Source: Polaribacter glomeratus
GTDB taxonomy: Bacteria; Bacteroidota; Bacteroidia; Flavobacteriales; Flavobacteriaceae
Length of the DNA: 64,000 nucleotides
Assembly (NCBI RefSeq): GCF_002954665.1
Contig: NZ_MSCM01000001.1
Span: forward strand, 633,761-697,760
Direction: 5' to 3'
Below, piece by piece: positions 36,706-46,041 of this stretch (position 1 is the stretch's first letter; every line of letters starts with the position of its first letter). The notes under the pieces were generated by a model. The model was given only the letters and a program-made list of their open reading frames with translations, ran no database searches and was not told the origin of the DNA. The translations under genes were made by a program, and so were the position numbers.

Positions 36706-38034
36706 TTATTTCATTCCTTGCATCATTTGCATCATTTTTTTACCGCCGCCACCTTGCATCATCTTCATCATCTTACTCATTTGATGAAATTGCTTCATCA
36801 ATTGATTTACTTCTTGTATAGTAGTTCCAGATCCTTTTGCAATTCTCTTTTTTCTACTTGCATCTATGGTATTAGGTGTACTTCTTTCATCTGGAGTCAT
36901 AGAATGAATAATTGCCTCAATTCCTTTAAAAGCATCATCATCTATATCAACATCTTTCATTGCTTTACCAGCGCCCGGAATCATGCCTACTAAATCTTTC
37001 ATGCTTCCCATCTTTTTAATTTGTTGAATCTGACTTAAAAAGTCATCAAAACCAAATTGATTTTTAGCAATCTTCTTTTGTAATTTTCTAGCTTCTTCTT
37101 CATCATATTGATCTTGAGCACGCTCAACAAGAGAAATAACATCACCCATACCTAAAATACGGTCTGCCATTCTATCTGGATGAAATACATCAATAGCATC
37201 CATTTTTTCGCCAGTACCAATAAATTTTATTGGCTTATTTACAACAGATTTTATAGACAAAGCAGCTCCACCACGTGTATCACCATCTAACTTTGTAAGT
37301 ACAACTCCATCAAAATTTAAGATATCATTAAATGCTTTTGCAGTATTTACAGCATCTTGCCCAGTCATAGAATCTACCACAAATAATGTTTCTTGCGGAT
37401 TTACAGCTTTATGAATATCAGAAATTTCTGTCATCATTGCTTTATCTACTGCTAAACGACCAGCAGTATCAATAATAACAACATTTTTGCCATTTGCTTT
37501 GGCATGTTTTATTGCGTTTAGAGAAATTTCTACAGGATTGTTGTTACCAACTTCTGCATAAACTTCAACACCAATTTGTTCCCCAACAACTTGTAGTTGA
37601 TTTATAGCGGCAGGTCTGTAAACATCACAACCAACTAAAAGAACTTGTTTTGATTTTTTAGTTTTTAAATAGTTTGCTAATTTTCCTGAAAAAGTAGTTT
37701 TACCAGAACCTTGTAAACCAGACATTAAAATAACCGTTGGTGAGCCTCCTAAATTTACGCCAACAGTTTCGCCACCCATTAATTCAGTAAGTTGATCTTT
37801 TACCAACTTTACCATTAATTGACCAGGGTTCAAGGTAGTTAATACATCTTGTCCTAATGCTTCGGTTTGTACTTTTTTGGTAAATTCTTTGGCAATTTTA
37901 AAGTTAACATCGGCATCTAAAAGTGCTCTTCTAACTTCTTTTAAAGTTTCTGCAACGTTAACTTCTGTAATTTTACCATGACCTTTTAAGGTATGTAGGG
38001 CTTTATCTAATTTATCGCTTAAATTATTAAACAT
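36706..38034 (-). CDS. ffh: Signal recognition particle protein Ffh
   Basis: 442 residues. N domain (about 1-90), GTPase G domain with G1 GLQGSGKTT, IDTAGR, TKLDGDTRGG and FIGTGEKMD, then the methionine-rich M domain (about 300-442), ending in MSKMMKMMQGGGGKKMMQMM. It binds 4.5S RNA and signal peptides and delivers ribosomes to FtsY. The length is normal. Confidence 0.97.
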   Translation of the reverse strand: MFNNLSDKLDKALHTLKGHGKITEVNVAETLKEVRRALLDADVNFKIAKEFTKKVQTEALGQDVLTTLNPGQLMVKLVKDQLTELMGGETVGVNLGGSPTVILMSGLQGSGKTTFSGKLANYLKTKKSKQVLLVGCDVYRPAAINQLQVVGEQIGVEVYAEVGNNNPVEISLNAIKHAKANGKNVVIIDTAGRLAVDKAMMTEISDIHKAVNPQETLFVVDSMTGQDAVNTAKAFNDILNFDGVVLTKLDGDTRGGAALSIKSVVNKPIKFIGTGEKMDAIDVFHPDRMADRILGMGDVISLVERAQDQYDEEEARKLQKKIAKNQFGFDDFLSQIQQIKKMGSMKDLVGMIPGAGKAMKDVDIDDDAFKGIEAIIHSMTPDERSTPNTIDASRKKRIAKGSGTTIQEVNQLMKQFHQMSKMMKMMQGGGGKKMMQMMQGMK

Positions 38035-38111
38035 AATTTGTCTTCTTTTTTAGGAAACACAAATATAAGAATTAGAGATGATTAGTAAAGTGATAAAAAG
38101 GAGTTTTTTAA

Positions 38112-38552
38112 TTATTTAGTCTTTAAAAACAAGCTTGTAAAAAAGTTGATTAAATGAATAAAAATTGAGAATAGAAAAATCATAAAGGATACGACTAAAG
38201 CTTGATCTAAATCTACGAAGGACAAAAAAATATTAGTAGGCAATTTATTGTCAGATTTTAAACTAAAAATTACATATATAAAAGGTGTTAGAGATGCTAT
38301 TTGTAAAAATAAATGCAGAATCGTTAACCAAATGTTAGGTTCTTTTTTCGCCCAAATTAAACAGAAATAATTTAAACCAATTAAACTAAAAAATACAGCC
38401 GAAATAAAACACCATAAATCTGCATAAAAAACGAAATAAGTGTCAAATAGAGCTATATCTGCATACATATTCTTTTTTAAAAATCCGAGTATAATGAAAC
38501 TGAAAGCGAATGCAAAGAAAAGAAGATGCGGTCTGGTAATTAATTTTTTCAT
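38112..38552 (-). CDS. Four-helix membrane protein (tandem paralogue B)
   Basis: 146 residues, ATG start. Four predicted membrane helices: about 10-25, 43-65, 75-98 and 118-140. It aligns along its length with the next gene upstream: both have RPH/KPH-FFF near the start, a DTYFVFYADLWC / DTFFAVKINYWC segment, and VFxSLIGLNYF/YxL. No family is recognised, although the DTYF-x-W-C-layout is slightly reminiscent of small cytochrome-oxidase-like membrane proteins. The gap to the paralogue is 17 bp. Confidence 0.65.
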   Translation of the reverse strand: MKKLITRPHLLFFAFAFSFIILGFLKKNMYADIALFDTYFVFYADLWCFISAVFFSLIGLNYFCLIWAKKEPNIWLTILHLFLQIASLTPFIYVIFSLKSDNKLPTNIFLSFVDLDQALVVSFMIFLFSIFIHLINFFTSLFLKTK

Positions 38553-38569
38553 ATAAATTTATAGCAAAT

Positions 38570-39010
38570 TTATGCAGGCTTTCTAAAAAAAGTTAAAATG
38601 AAGTTAAGAATGTGTAATAAAAAGGAGATTAAAAAAAGTGTAAAAGAAATAGTAAGAATTTGATAAAGATCTATTGAATCGGATATAAAATTTGAAGTAA
38701 ATACTGTTTTTGTGTTCAAAAAAAAGAGGCAAAAAATGAAAGGAATTAAAGCCGCAACTTGAAAAATTATATGAAATAATGATAAAATTTGGATAGTAGG
38801 CTTTTTAACCCAAAACAGCATGTAGTAATTTAAGCCAATTAAACTTACAAACACTGCTGAAAAATAACACCAATAATTTATTTTAACAGCAAAAAAAGTA
38901 TCATTAATCGTTAAATCAATTATACCTTCTTTTTTAATTAAACCTATAAGTATAAAAAGTGGAATTAAACTAAAAAAGAAAATATGAGGTTTTTTAATAA
39001 TTGTTTTCAC
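38570..39010 (-). CDS. Four-helix membrane protein (tandem paralogue A)
   Basis: 146 residues, same length and helix pattern as its neighbour. The start is a GTG that directly follows the stop codon of the DinB-like gene (TAAGTG), so translation is probably coupled to it. Conserved with the paralogue: ITIKKPHIFFF-like start, DTFFAVKINYWCYFSAVF, SLIGLNYYMLFW. Function unknown. Confidence 0.65.
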   Translation of the reverse strand: MKTIIKKPHIFFFSLIPLFILIGLIKKEGIIDLTINDTFFAVKINYWCYFSAVFVSLIGLNYYMLFWVKKPTIQILSLFHIIFQVAALIPFIFCLFFLNTKTVFTSNFISDSIDLYQILTISFTLFLISFLLHILNFILTFFRKPA

Positions 39011-39535
39011 TTAATATAAATTTTGCAAAGTTTTTGTGTGATGTTCTGTATGATAAGCCGTCCACATAATAATTTCTCTAACCGTCATTTTACCCATTAA
39101 AGGATGAGGAAGCACTAAGGTATCTAAATTTCTTTCGCTAATATGAACCGTTTTGTATTGTAATTTTTTTTGTTGAATTTGCATCCTAGTTAACAATCGA
39201 TCTCTTTCTGCTAAAGTAGGTTTTTTTAATTTTTGATTATAAACTTTTGCTTTTTCTAAATTTACTGTAAGTTTTTGTTGATAAATTTTAGCAACCGATT
39301 CATAATCTCTCAATGCTCTATTACAAGTGCCAAATTTATATTTTAAAATAAATCTTGGATAACTTAAAGCATTATTTAGTAATTGCAGACTATCGACTAA
39401 GTGTTGTATATGTTGACTTACAGACCATTTTGTTTCTGGACCCTTTTCCCAATCTTCTCTTGGTTGATGTTCTAACCATTTAAATAATTCTTTATATTTT
39501 GTATCTAATAATTCTGCAATTTCTACTTTGTCCAT
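39011..39535 (-). CDS. DinB-like (DinB_2/YfiT-type) four-helix protein
   Basis: 174 residues from the ATG at 39535; a TTG just before is less likely. A four-helix DinB/YfiT-type bundle with putative metal ligands: WSVSQHIQHLVDS in helix 2 and AYHTEHHTKTL near the C-terminus. Members include thiol-dependent transferases using bacillithiol or mycothiol; the substrate here is unknown. It heads a unit with the two membrane proteins. Confidence 0.8.
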   Translation of the reverse strand: MDKVEIAELLDTKYKELFKWLEHQPREDWEKGPETKWSVSQHIQHLVDSLQLLNNALSYPRFILKYKFGTCNRALRDYESVAKIYQQKLTVNLEKAKVYNQKLKKPTLAERDRLLTRMQIQQKKLQYKTVHISERNLDTLVLPHPLMGKMTVREIIMWTAYHTEHHTKTLQNLY

Positions 39536-39647
39536 CAAAAAATAATTTATCGGCTTAAAAATAAGAAATAAATATAAAATAATTAAAGGGTATTCTTAAA
39601 TAATAGTTTTTTTTGTGTGCATAAAATAATTGAAGTTATTTTTTTTA

Positions 39648-41660
39648 CTAGTTATTTAAAGCTTCTCTGTTGGCACTTACTTTATTTAATAATCTTTTTA
39701 AAAGACGTATTAGAGCTTCCTGATTTTCTAAAGTACCTCCTGATGCTGAATTTGTGTTTGTTATATTCTCGGTTAAAGTGACATTTGTATTAGTTGACGT
39801 GCTTAAAGTATTTTTAATCGCTTCTGTTTTAACTAAAAGTTTTTTGTAGAGATATAACATTTTAAGTTGATTTTCTTCGGAACCTCTATTATCTAATAAT
39901 ACTTTTAAATTTATAAAACTTAAATCTTTTAACGGTATTATAGATTCGTAAAGTGGAGTACCACCAGCTGTTGAAAAAGAAACTTCTACACTAATTCCAT
40001 TGGTAGGCGAAGGTGTTGGTAATAAAAAGAAACCTTTAAATACTTGAGTTGTAGGTGATGCACCTGTTGACGATATTACACTATTGTCATCATTATTAAT
40101 AAAAGAGACTTCCAGTTGGCTACTATCATTCCAATCTAGATGAACAAATTTATTGGTTCCTGTAATGTCAGTATAACCACCCTCTAATTTGGCTCCATTT
40201 TTAGTGGTAACAGTTGCCGATGAAGATGTTATAATATTACCTGTGTAAACGTTCGCTTTAATAGTAATAGTTGTGCCATTAAAGGCAAAAGGAGTTGCAG
40301 CAGTTGCATCAATAATTACATTGTGTCCTTTTGCATCAATTGTATTATCATTTCTAGTAATGATGGTTGCTGTTTCACCTTTATAATTATCTACTAGAAA
40401 TGCTTTTGCACGATCATAAAATTTTTCTGTTGTTTCTATTACTGTATATGCATTTACTATTGCTTTTGAAGTCTCTGTAATTAGTGCATCATTTGATAGA
40501 ATAATATTTTCTGAAATATCTTTAGAAATACTAAGACTTTCTGATTTTAGATTGTGTAAATAACTAGCAAAAGATTTTGAGTGGTTTTGTCTATTTGTTT
40601 TTGTAATTCCCACATATGTAGAATTCTGCAGGCACGTTTCTCCATTGTAATTAAACAAGCCAGTAACATTGCCACTAGCATCTGTTAAAGTATTATTTAA
40701 AACAATATTTGAATTACCATCTAAATAATAACATCGTGCATCTTGGATCGGAATGTTTGCAGCATCTAAAACTTTTGCTGAATACCTAAAGGCAATTGTT
40801 GTAATATCATTTGCATCGAAAATATCTGCTCTTAGCGTTGTAAAATCTGGGTTTACAAAAACAACATTTGCATTTCCTTGATTTGGTACTATATGAAATT
40901 CGCAACTATTTATTTTAACATCTTTTAAAATTGGTCTTAAATTAGTCGAATTTCCAAGTTGAAACGCATACTTACAGCCTTCTACTTTTGTTGCGTTTAA
41001 TGAAAAAGTATTGGTGTTATTTGCTGCATATAATTTAATACCAACCTCCTTGGTATGATGAACTCTAGATCGATCATAAGAAATTGTAGAATTAGATCCT
41101 GCTGCTCCACCGCCATCGGATACAGTAACTCCATCTTCTGGTTCAAAGTCACAATCTATTACCTCAAATTTACAATTACTACTTAATCGTATTCTATTCT
41201 GTGCATATAGTGCACTTCCATAGGCTCTAAAAATTCCGTTATCAAATAATTTAAAAGAGTCATTTACAGTTCCTACCACAGAGAAACTACCACCATCTGC
41301 ACTTTGTCCTAAAGTAATATTTCCTTGCAAAACACTGCCATAAATTTGAAAGCTAGCAGCGTTTATTTTAATATGTTGGTTAGAGCAATTCCATACGGAA
41401 CTTGAACCACTACTTGTTGCGTTTCCTATTCTAATTTGGGCATTAAAAACATAGGTTTTTTTATTACCAGCTAGACTTTCCCTAAAATGCCCAGTACCAA
41501 TGTTGTTAGATATTAGGGCATTATAAATACCATCGCTTGTAATACCCGTTCCTGTACAAACTAATGTTGATGGGCTAGCACTAGCATCTACTGTATAGGT
41601 TTGACCATAACTGAAAACAATAGAAAATAAAGTAATAATTATTAATGTAGCTTTTTTCAT
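39648..41660 (-). CDS. Secreted beta-helix-like protein, fibre cluster gene 6
   Basis: 670 residues from the ATG at 41660, which gives a clean signal peptide (IITLFSIVFSYGQ); a longer frame starts inside the upstream gene. Residues about 20-300 show repeated short beta-turn units (SNCKFEVIDCDFEPEDG, HHTKEVGIKLYAANNT, VEGCKYAFQLGNSTN, VKINSCEFHIV), typical of a right-handed parallel beta-helix. Later parts are beta-rich (about 300-600) and the last 70 residues form a helix with an Asn/Thr/Ser linker. There is no T9SS domain and no enzyme motif. Last gene of the cluster; structural or adhesive role is inferred. Confidence 0.6.
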   Translation of the reverse strand: MKKATLIIITLFSIVFSYGQTYTVDASASPSTLVCTGTGITSDGIYNALISNNIGTGHFRESLAGNKKTYVFNAQIRIGNATSSGSSSVWNCSNQHIKINAASFQIYGSVLQGNITLGQSADGGSFSVVGTVNDSFKLFDNGIFRAYGSALYAQNRIRLSSNCKFEVIDCDFEPEDGVTVSDGGGAAGSNSTISYDRSRVHHTKEVGIKLYAANNTNTFSLNATKVEGCKYAFQLGNSTNLRPILKDVKINSCEFHIVPNQGNANVVFVNPDFTTLRADIFDANDITTIAFRYSAKVLDAANIPIQDARCYYLDGNSNIVLNNTLTDASGNVTGLFNYNGETCLQNSTYVGITKTNRQNHSKSFASYLHNLKSESLSISKDISENIILSNDALITETSKAIVNAYTVIETTEKFYDRAKAFLVDNYKGETATIITRNDNTIDAKGHNVIIDATAATPFAFNGTTITIKANVYTGNIITSSSATVTTKNGAKLEGGYTDITGTNKFVHLDWNDSSQLEVSFINNDDNSVISSTGASPTTQVFKGFFLLPTPSPTNGISVEVSFSTAGGTPLYESIIPLKDLSFINLKVLLDNRGSEENQLKMLYLYKKLLVKTEAIKNTLSTSTNTNVTLTENITNTNSASGGTLENQEALIRLLKRLLNKVSANREALNN

Positions 41661-41673
41661 GAAATACGATGGA

Positions 41674-42456
41674 TTAATTATAAGTAAGACTTTCACATTG
41701 AGCTAACGTTGTTGGTTGTGCAGTTTGTCCTGGATTGTTTAATACAGTTGCCTCAACTTCTACATTAACATCTGTTTTATCATATTTTATAACTTTCCAG
41801 TCATTATTTATCAACATTGAAACATAATAAAAGTTACTATTTGCTGCAGTACCTTCAAAAATTAATTCATTGGTTACGTTGTTAAATGTTATTGGTTTCC
41901 ATGCACTTCCTGCTCTGAGATAAGCATTTTCATTTTGAGAAGAATACATCAACATACCATCAGTTGGCGTTATAATATCTACAGGAATTAATTCTGATGG
42001 CAACAAAAGTGCAAATTTTTGAGTATTTGTTAAGTCAAGAATAGCCTTTGCATTAGGGTTAGGATTACCAATAGCAACGTTTCCAGTTGAATTTATAAGC
42101 ATTCTTTCTGTGCCTAAAGTTTGAAAACGAATAATGTCTTCATCTGTATTTTTTTCTACTTCAACTTTGGTGTCACCATCTGCATCTTGCAATTTATTTA
42201 CTTTGGTATTTACTAAAATCCAGCTTGTGCCATCGTAAATTTTAGTAATAATGTTGCTTGCATCTGCATTATCAAACCAAACATCGCCTTCTAAAGGTAA
42301 AATAGGAGAAGTGGATGAAGAAGTTACTCTATTGTTAATAGCAGTTTTTAAAGTCCCTTTATTATCAATAACTCTTATTTCTTGGGCATAACTTATTTGT
42401 ATGCAGAATGCATAAAACATAAAAATTAGAAACTTAATACTTGTCTTATAAAACAT
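41674..42456 (-). CDS. Secreted fibre/collar-like protein, cluster gene 5
   Basis: 260 residues, signal peptide about 1-24 (QISYAQ). Directly after it comes [12 protein letters not shown], nearly the same as [12 protein letters not shown] in gene 4. The middle ([24 protein letters not shown]) is the short repeat common in Bacteroidetes 'tail-fibre-like' secreted proteins, followed by a domain with [23 protein letters not shown]. No catalytic motif. It ends 13 bp before the next start. I infer an extracellular fibre subunit or tip. Confidence 0.6.
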   Translation of the reverse strand: MFYKTSIKFLIFMFYAFCIQISYAQEIRVIDNKGTLKTAINNRVTSSSTSPILPLEGDVWFDNADASNIITKIYDGTSWILVNTKVNKLQDADGDTKVEVEKNTDEDIIRFQTLGTERMLINSTGNVAIGNPNPNAKAILDLTNTQKFALLLPSELIPVDIITPTDGMLMYSSQNENAYLRAGSAWKPITFNNVTNELIFEGTAANSNFYYVSMLINNDWKVIKYDKTDVNVEVEATVLNNPGQTAQPTTLAQCESLTYN

Positions 42457-42510
42457 TTACTAATAGGCTAAGCTTTTAATACTATTATTTTTATTTAATG
42501 TTACTTATTT

Positions 42511-42544
42511 TAAAGAGTTGGTTTTTTAAAAAACCAACTCTTTA
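42511..42544 (-). terminator. Perfect palindrome inside the fibre cluster
   Basis: A 34-nt perfect inverted repeat (17-bp arms, effective loop TTAA) between genes 4 and 5, 46 bp after the stop of gene 4. It contains its own T/A runs and can act as a terminator or attenuator, limiting read-through into genes 5 and 6. Confidence 0.75.
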
Positions 42545-42590
42545 TGTATTATAAATATACTTAAACAAGAAAATTTAATTTATTTACTTT

Positions 42591-43316
42591 TTAGTAAATC
42601 CATTGAACTTCAATAATATCTCCAACATAAGTAGTCCAATCATTTGGAGCAGTAGAGTTCAAAGTAAGTGTAACAGTATCAGCTGCAGTTACGTTATAAT
42701 CTATACTTGCTCTTAATTTTGCCCCATTTCTATAAACAGATACTTTGCTTATTGCTGTTCCAAGAGCTAAACCTGAAGCTGTTACAGCTACATTACCATC
42801 TGCTGCAATTGGAAACTCTTGACGACCAGCTGTAATTAATGCAGAAGCTAAAATCTTTTGAGTTTCACCCGTAGCTTCATTTCTAATCAAAACAGCCCAA
42901 CCTGTCCCACCAGCAGTTCCACCAGCTTTACCATCAGATAATGTCACAGCATTTGTTGAAGCTAAAGTTGCTTCAGATCCTGTTGCAGTACTAGGAGTAA
43001 TTAATTTAATTCCATCTAAAGCAAATATTTTATCTGAAACATCAATATAAGTACTGTCAGTTAAGGTACCACCTAATTGCCAAGTAGTTGTAGTTGCGTT
43101 TCCAGCTGTAGTTGATGTAATTGTAGTAATACCGTTACTTGATTGAAGATACTTAATTGTACCCTTATTGTCAATAACTCTTACAACAGCATCTGAAGCA
43201 GCATCTGTTTTTTTATTTAATTTAGTGTCTGTTTGTGTTGTCGTTTGCGCATTAATGGCAGTACCAGCCAACATCATAAGGCTTAATACGCCTAATTTTA
43301 AATAATTTGTTTTCAT
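42591..43316 (-). CDS. Secreted fibre-like protein, cluster gene 4
   Basis: 241 residues, signal peptide 1-23 (GTAINAQ). Low in Cys, rich in Thr/Ala/Gly, predicted all-beta. Modules: [14 protein letters not shown] (shared with gene 5); WQLGGTLTDSTYIDVSDKIFALDGI, resembling a segment of gene 3; and a C-terminal domain with KVSVYRNGAKLR ... VGDIIEVQWIY, also matched in gene 3. The last domain looks like the NG-loop domains of phage fibres. It has an isolated position, with a 116-bp leader and a palindrome behind it, as for a highly expressed subunit. Function inferred. Confidence 0.62.
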   Translation of the reverse strand: MKTNYLKLGVLSLMMLAGTAINAQTTTQTDTKLNKKTDAASDAVVRVIDNKGTIKYLQSSNGITTITSTTAGNATTTTWQLGGTLTDSTYIDVSDKIFALDGIKLITPSTATGSEATLASTNAVTLSDGKAGGTAGGTGWAVLIRNEATGETQKILASALITAGRQEFPIAADGNVAVTASGLALGTAISKVSVYRNGAKLRASIDYNVTAADTVTLTLNSTAPNDWTTYVGDIIEVQWIY

Positions 43317-43432
43317 TGTTTTTGTTTTTTTAATTTTGATAATTGTTTTACTATTTATTTCCGTTTTTGTTAAATTTGATAATTCTTGCTCTTTAATTCT
43401 ACATATTCCTTATTTTATTGTCTTGATTCTTA

Positions 43433-44584
43433 TTAATTTAATTGTACTATTCTTATTTTATCATTTTTGTAACAAATTGCTTCAGGTTCTAATTTTATGG
43501 TTGTGCTGTTCAAAATTGTAAAATCAATACGAACACCATTTCTATAAACGTCTAACTTGTCTGAATTCGTTATATTTAGTGGAGTTTTGAACTCTAATTG
43601 ACCTTCAGTAGCAATAATTACTATTTGTTTTTTTTGTAAAAAATCGTTTAGTTTTTTTGTTTTTAAAACTCCAGTATCTTTATCAGCTGCAATAATTACA
43701 TCTTCTTGATTAGTACTTTCTTGTAGTCCTTTTATTGCCAATGTATTTGCAGCATTTGTAACTAATTGTGTAGCTTCTGTTAAATTGCCTCCTAGTTTTA
43801 TGGTATTACTTTCGTTAGTTAAACCATTTAAAACATTTGTTACATTTCCTGAAATAGATACCCAATTTGGGGCGTCAAATACTTGTATACATTTACAGGT
43901 TTTATTCCAGACTTGGTCTCCATTTTCTGGATTTACAAATCTAGCAGCTCTAGCAGCATCATTTTCTACAACCACAAGACCTAATTCATTAGTAGGATCA
44001 AAATCATCATTTACAGGTAGCCAATTGTAGCCATTCCAGATCATTAAACTAGGATTTTTATTAGGTCCATAATTTGTAATCCAGATTAATTCTCCTAATT
44101 TATAAGGTGGTGTTAATTCATTTAAAGCATTTACAATTTTTATAGTTCCGTTTCCGTTTGTTGGATGCGGGATGTATAATATTTTTTGAGTATCTAAAAA
44201 GACAAAGCCTTCATTATTACTAAGAATGTCTAGTTCTACATTTAAATATTTAAGTTCTCCATCCCAATTAATATTCTCAAAAGTGAAACTTATTGGCGTT
44301 CCTTCACCAACAATAAGAGAAATCATTCCGTTTTCATCAGTTGTAACATCATGTTCTTCTACATATTCTATTCCTTGTTCATTAGTTATTGTAAATCGTA
44401 TAGTAATATCCTCAGATGCTAAAGGAACTTTATTTTCTTTTACATTGGTTCCAGGAATCTGAATTTCAACATTATTTAAAATTAATGCTTGATAATTAAA
44501 ACCAGGAGTTTGACCAAACACAATTGTGCTGATCAATAGGAACAAATAGATCCATATTTTAGTTACAAGTTTCATATTATCCAT
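43433..44584 (-). CDS. Secreted fibre-like protein, cluster gene 3
   Basis: 383 residues from the ATG at 44584 (another ATG at 44575 is possible); a longer frame overlaps the upstream gene. Signal peptide ends STIVFGQ. Residues about 25-130 form a beta-domain (NYQALILNN, LASEDITIRFTITNEQG) common in Bacteroidetes secreted proteins; about 150-230 has Trp-rich loops (LIWITNYG, MIWNGYNWLPV); then a fibre-like stretch (LNGLTNESNTIKLGGNLTEAT) and a C-terminal domain (LDVYRNGVRIDF ... KNDKIRIVQLN) shared with gene 4. No enzyme motif. Probably a multi-domain adhesin or fibre protein. Confidence 0.6.
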   Translation of the reverse strand: MDNMKLVTKIWIYLFLLISTIVFGQTPGFNYQALILNNVEIQIPGTNVKENKVPLASEDITIRFTITNEQGIEYVEEHDVTTDENGMISLIVGEGTPISFTFENINWDGELKYLNVELDILSNNEGFVFLDTQKILYIPHPTNGNGTIKIVNALNELTPPYKLGELIWITNYGPNKNPSLMIWNGYNWLPVNDDFDPTNELGLVVVENDAARAARFVNPENGDQVWNKTCKCIQVFDAPNWVSISGNVTNVLNGLTNESNTIKLGGNLTEATQLVTNAANTLAIKGLQESTNQEDVIIAADKDTGVLKTKKLNDFLQKKQIVIIATEGQLEFKTPLNITNSDKLDVYRNGVRIDFTILNSTTIKLEPEAICYKNDKIRIVQLN

Positions 44585-44588
44585 TATT

Positions 44589-45272
44589 TTAAAATCCTCC
44601 GTAGCATTTATTTCTTGGGTTAACAATACTAAAAAGTAGTCCTACCGAAAACGAATTGGTACGGAATGTATATATCTCTTCAATGTTACTATCTTGATTT
44701 TTTTCTCTAAAACTATCTGCAAGATTGTAACTAACATACGTTGATATTGTATCAGAAATTAAAAACTCTGCACTTAATCCTCTATGAAAACGTAGTAAAG
44801 TTCTATCGAATGTATTGTCTTTAATAAGATCATTTACAACATCTCTATATTTGCTTGTTCCAGAGGTTAGAAAATCGTAAGATAGGTGTGAATGTACTTG
44901 TAGTTTAAATAACGGCTCGTTAATAATAGCTAAGTTTAGCCCTGTTTTTAAACCAACATAAGTTAAATCGTAGGTAAGCGGAATGCTTGTGTTACCTGCA
45001 AAAAAACCAGTATTAATTTTATAATTATTATAACTTGCACCTGCATTCAACTTTAATCGATCTTTATATATATTTAATCTGATACCACTTTCTAAAAAAA
45101 AATTTTGTGATTTAGCAGACTTTAAATCTAAGGTGTTTTCACCTAAATTATTTACGTAATCTTTAAAATAGGCAGTTTCAAAACCAGTTTCTACATAAAC
45201 TTGCTGCGCGTATCCTGCAGAAAACTGGAGTGTATATAGCAATAAAAGACTGAATTTAGTTTTGTTTTTCAT
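44589..45272 (-). CDS. Outer-membrane beta-barrel protein, cluster gene 2
   Basis: 227 residues, signal peptide 1-22 (SAGYAQ). The mature part alternates amphipathic strands and turns (VYVETGFETAYF, NFFLESGIRLNIYKDRLKLNAGASYNNY, YVGLKTGLNLAII, SFSVGLLFSIV), predicting a small 8-10 strand outer-membrane barrel. Similar barrels (PorP/SprF-like or OmpA-barrel-like) pair with T9SS surface proteins in Flavobacteria; PorP/SprF members are longer, so membership is not claimed. It lies between the T9SS protein and gene 3. Confidence 0.65.
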   Translation of the reverse strand: MKNKTKFSLLLLYTLQFSAGYAQQVYVETGFETAYFKDYVNNLGENTLDLKSAKSQNFFLESGIRLNIYKDRLKLNAGASYNNYKINTGFFAGNTSIPLTYDLTYVGLKTGLNLAIINEPLFKLQVHSHLSYDFLTSGTSKYRDVVNDLIKDNTFDRTLLRFHRGLSAEFLISDTISTYVSYNLADSFREKNQDSNIEEIYTFRTNSFSVGLLFSIVNPRNKCYGGF

Positions 45273-45280
45273 CAGTCTAA

Positions 45281-45805
45281 TTATTCTATTTTTAATATTT
45301 TTTCGGTTGCAATACTGCTACCGCTCTTTATCTGTATAAGATAAGTTCCAATACTAAATCTTCTCATTTCTATAACAATCTCATCAGAAGGTAAAAACTT
45401 TTGTGAATTATAAACCTTACCATTTACATCATAAATTTTTATGTAAATATCAAATGCTGTTTTTTTAGAAAATGTTACTTTTATATAATCTACAAAAGGG
45501 TTTGGAGATATTATAAAGTCTAAAGTTTCATTAAAAGTAGTACTATTAGAATTATCTACTTTTAAATAAATGGTACTTGTAAGAAAACCTTGTTGTGCAG
45601 TAATTGAATTTACTGCGACTTTACCAATAATACCAGATTGACCAATACTTTGTTGAACACTGTATTTGTTATCCGTAGCATAAACAGCAGAAGAACCTAC
45701 CGAAGTTAACGTAGATTTGAGTACAGTGTACTTCTTTTTTGTTGATTGCTGGGAAAATGCAATACATACATTCAGAAAAAAAAGTATAAATATAATTATT
45801 TTCAA
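45281..45805 (-). CDS. T9SS-sorted small secreted protein, cluster gene 1
   Basis: 174 residues. Signal peptide about 1-18 (CIAFSQ). Residues about 25-90 are a short beta-domain (YATDNKYSVQQSIGQSGIIG, ITAQQGFL), a layout I know from many Flavobacteriia proteins. Residues about 100-174 are a T9SS type A sorting domain (FIISPNPFVDYIKVTF ... FSIGTYLIQIKSG ... KILKIE). It begins the six-gene cluster. The protein is probably delivered to the surface and may anchor or nucleate other products; that is inference. Confidence 0.75.
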   Translation of the reverse strand: MKIIIFILFFLNVCIAFSQQSTKKKYTVLKSTLTSVGSSAVYATDNKYSVQQSIGQSGIIGKVAVNSITAQQGFLTSTIYLKVDNSNSTTFNETLDFIISPNPFVDYIKVTFSKKTAFDIYIKIYDVNGKVYNSQKFLPSDEIVIEMRRFSIGTYLIQIKSGSSIATEKILKIE

Positions 45806-46041
45806 TTCGTTCCTTAGGGGGATAGATTATACATTTAAGACACCAATAAATTTAAAAGGTCACCTAAAACTTATGTTTTTATTTTAAAATTTATAATATG
45901 AAAATAAGTAAAATTAAATAATTTTTTATTGAATTATAGCAACATTTTCTCTATTTTTTTCTAAATAAATCAAACGTTTATAAATCAATATTTTAACAAT
46001 TTAAAATGTAATTATGAATCAGTAAAATGTGTTTACAGGGT

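Noticed and set aside
39648..45805. Prophage remnant explanation for the fibre-like cluster
   Set aside because: No integrase, capsid, portal, terminase or lysis gene is present, every protein has a Sec signal, and one has a T9SS domain.
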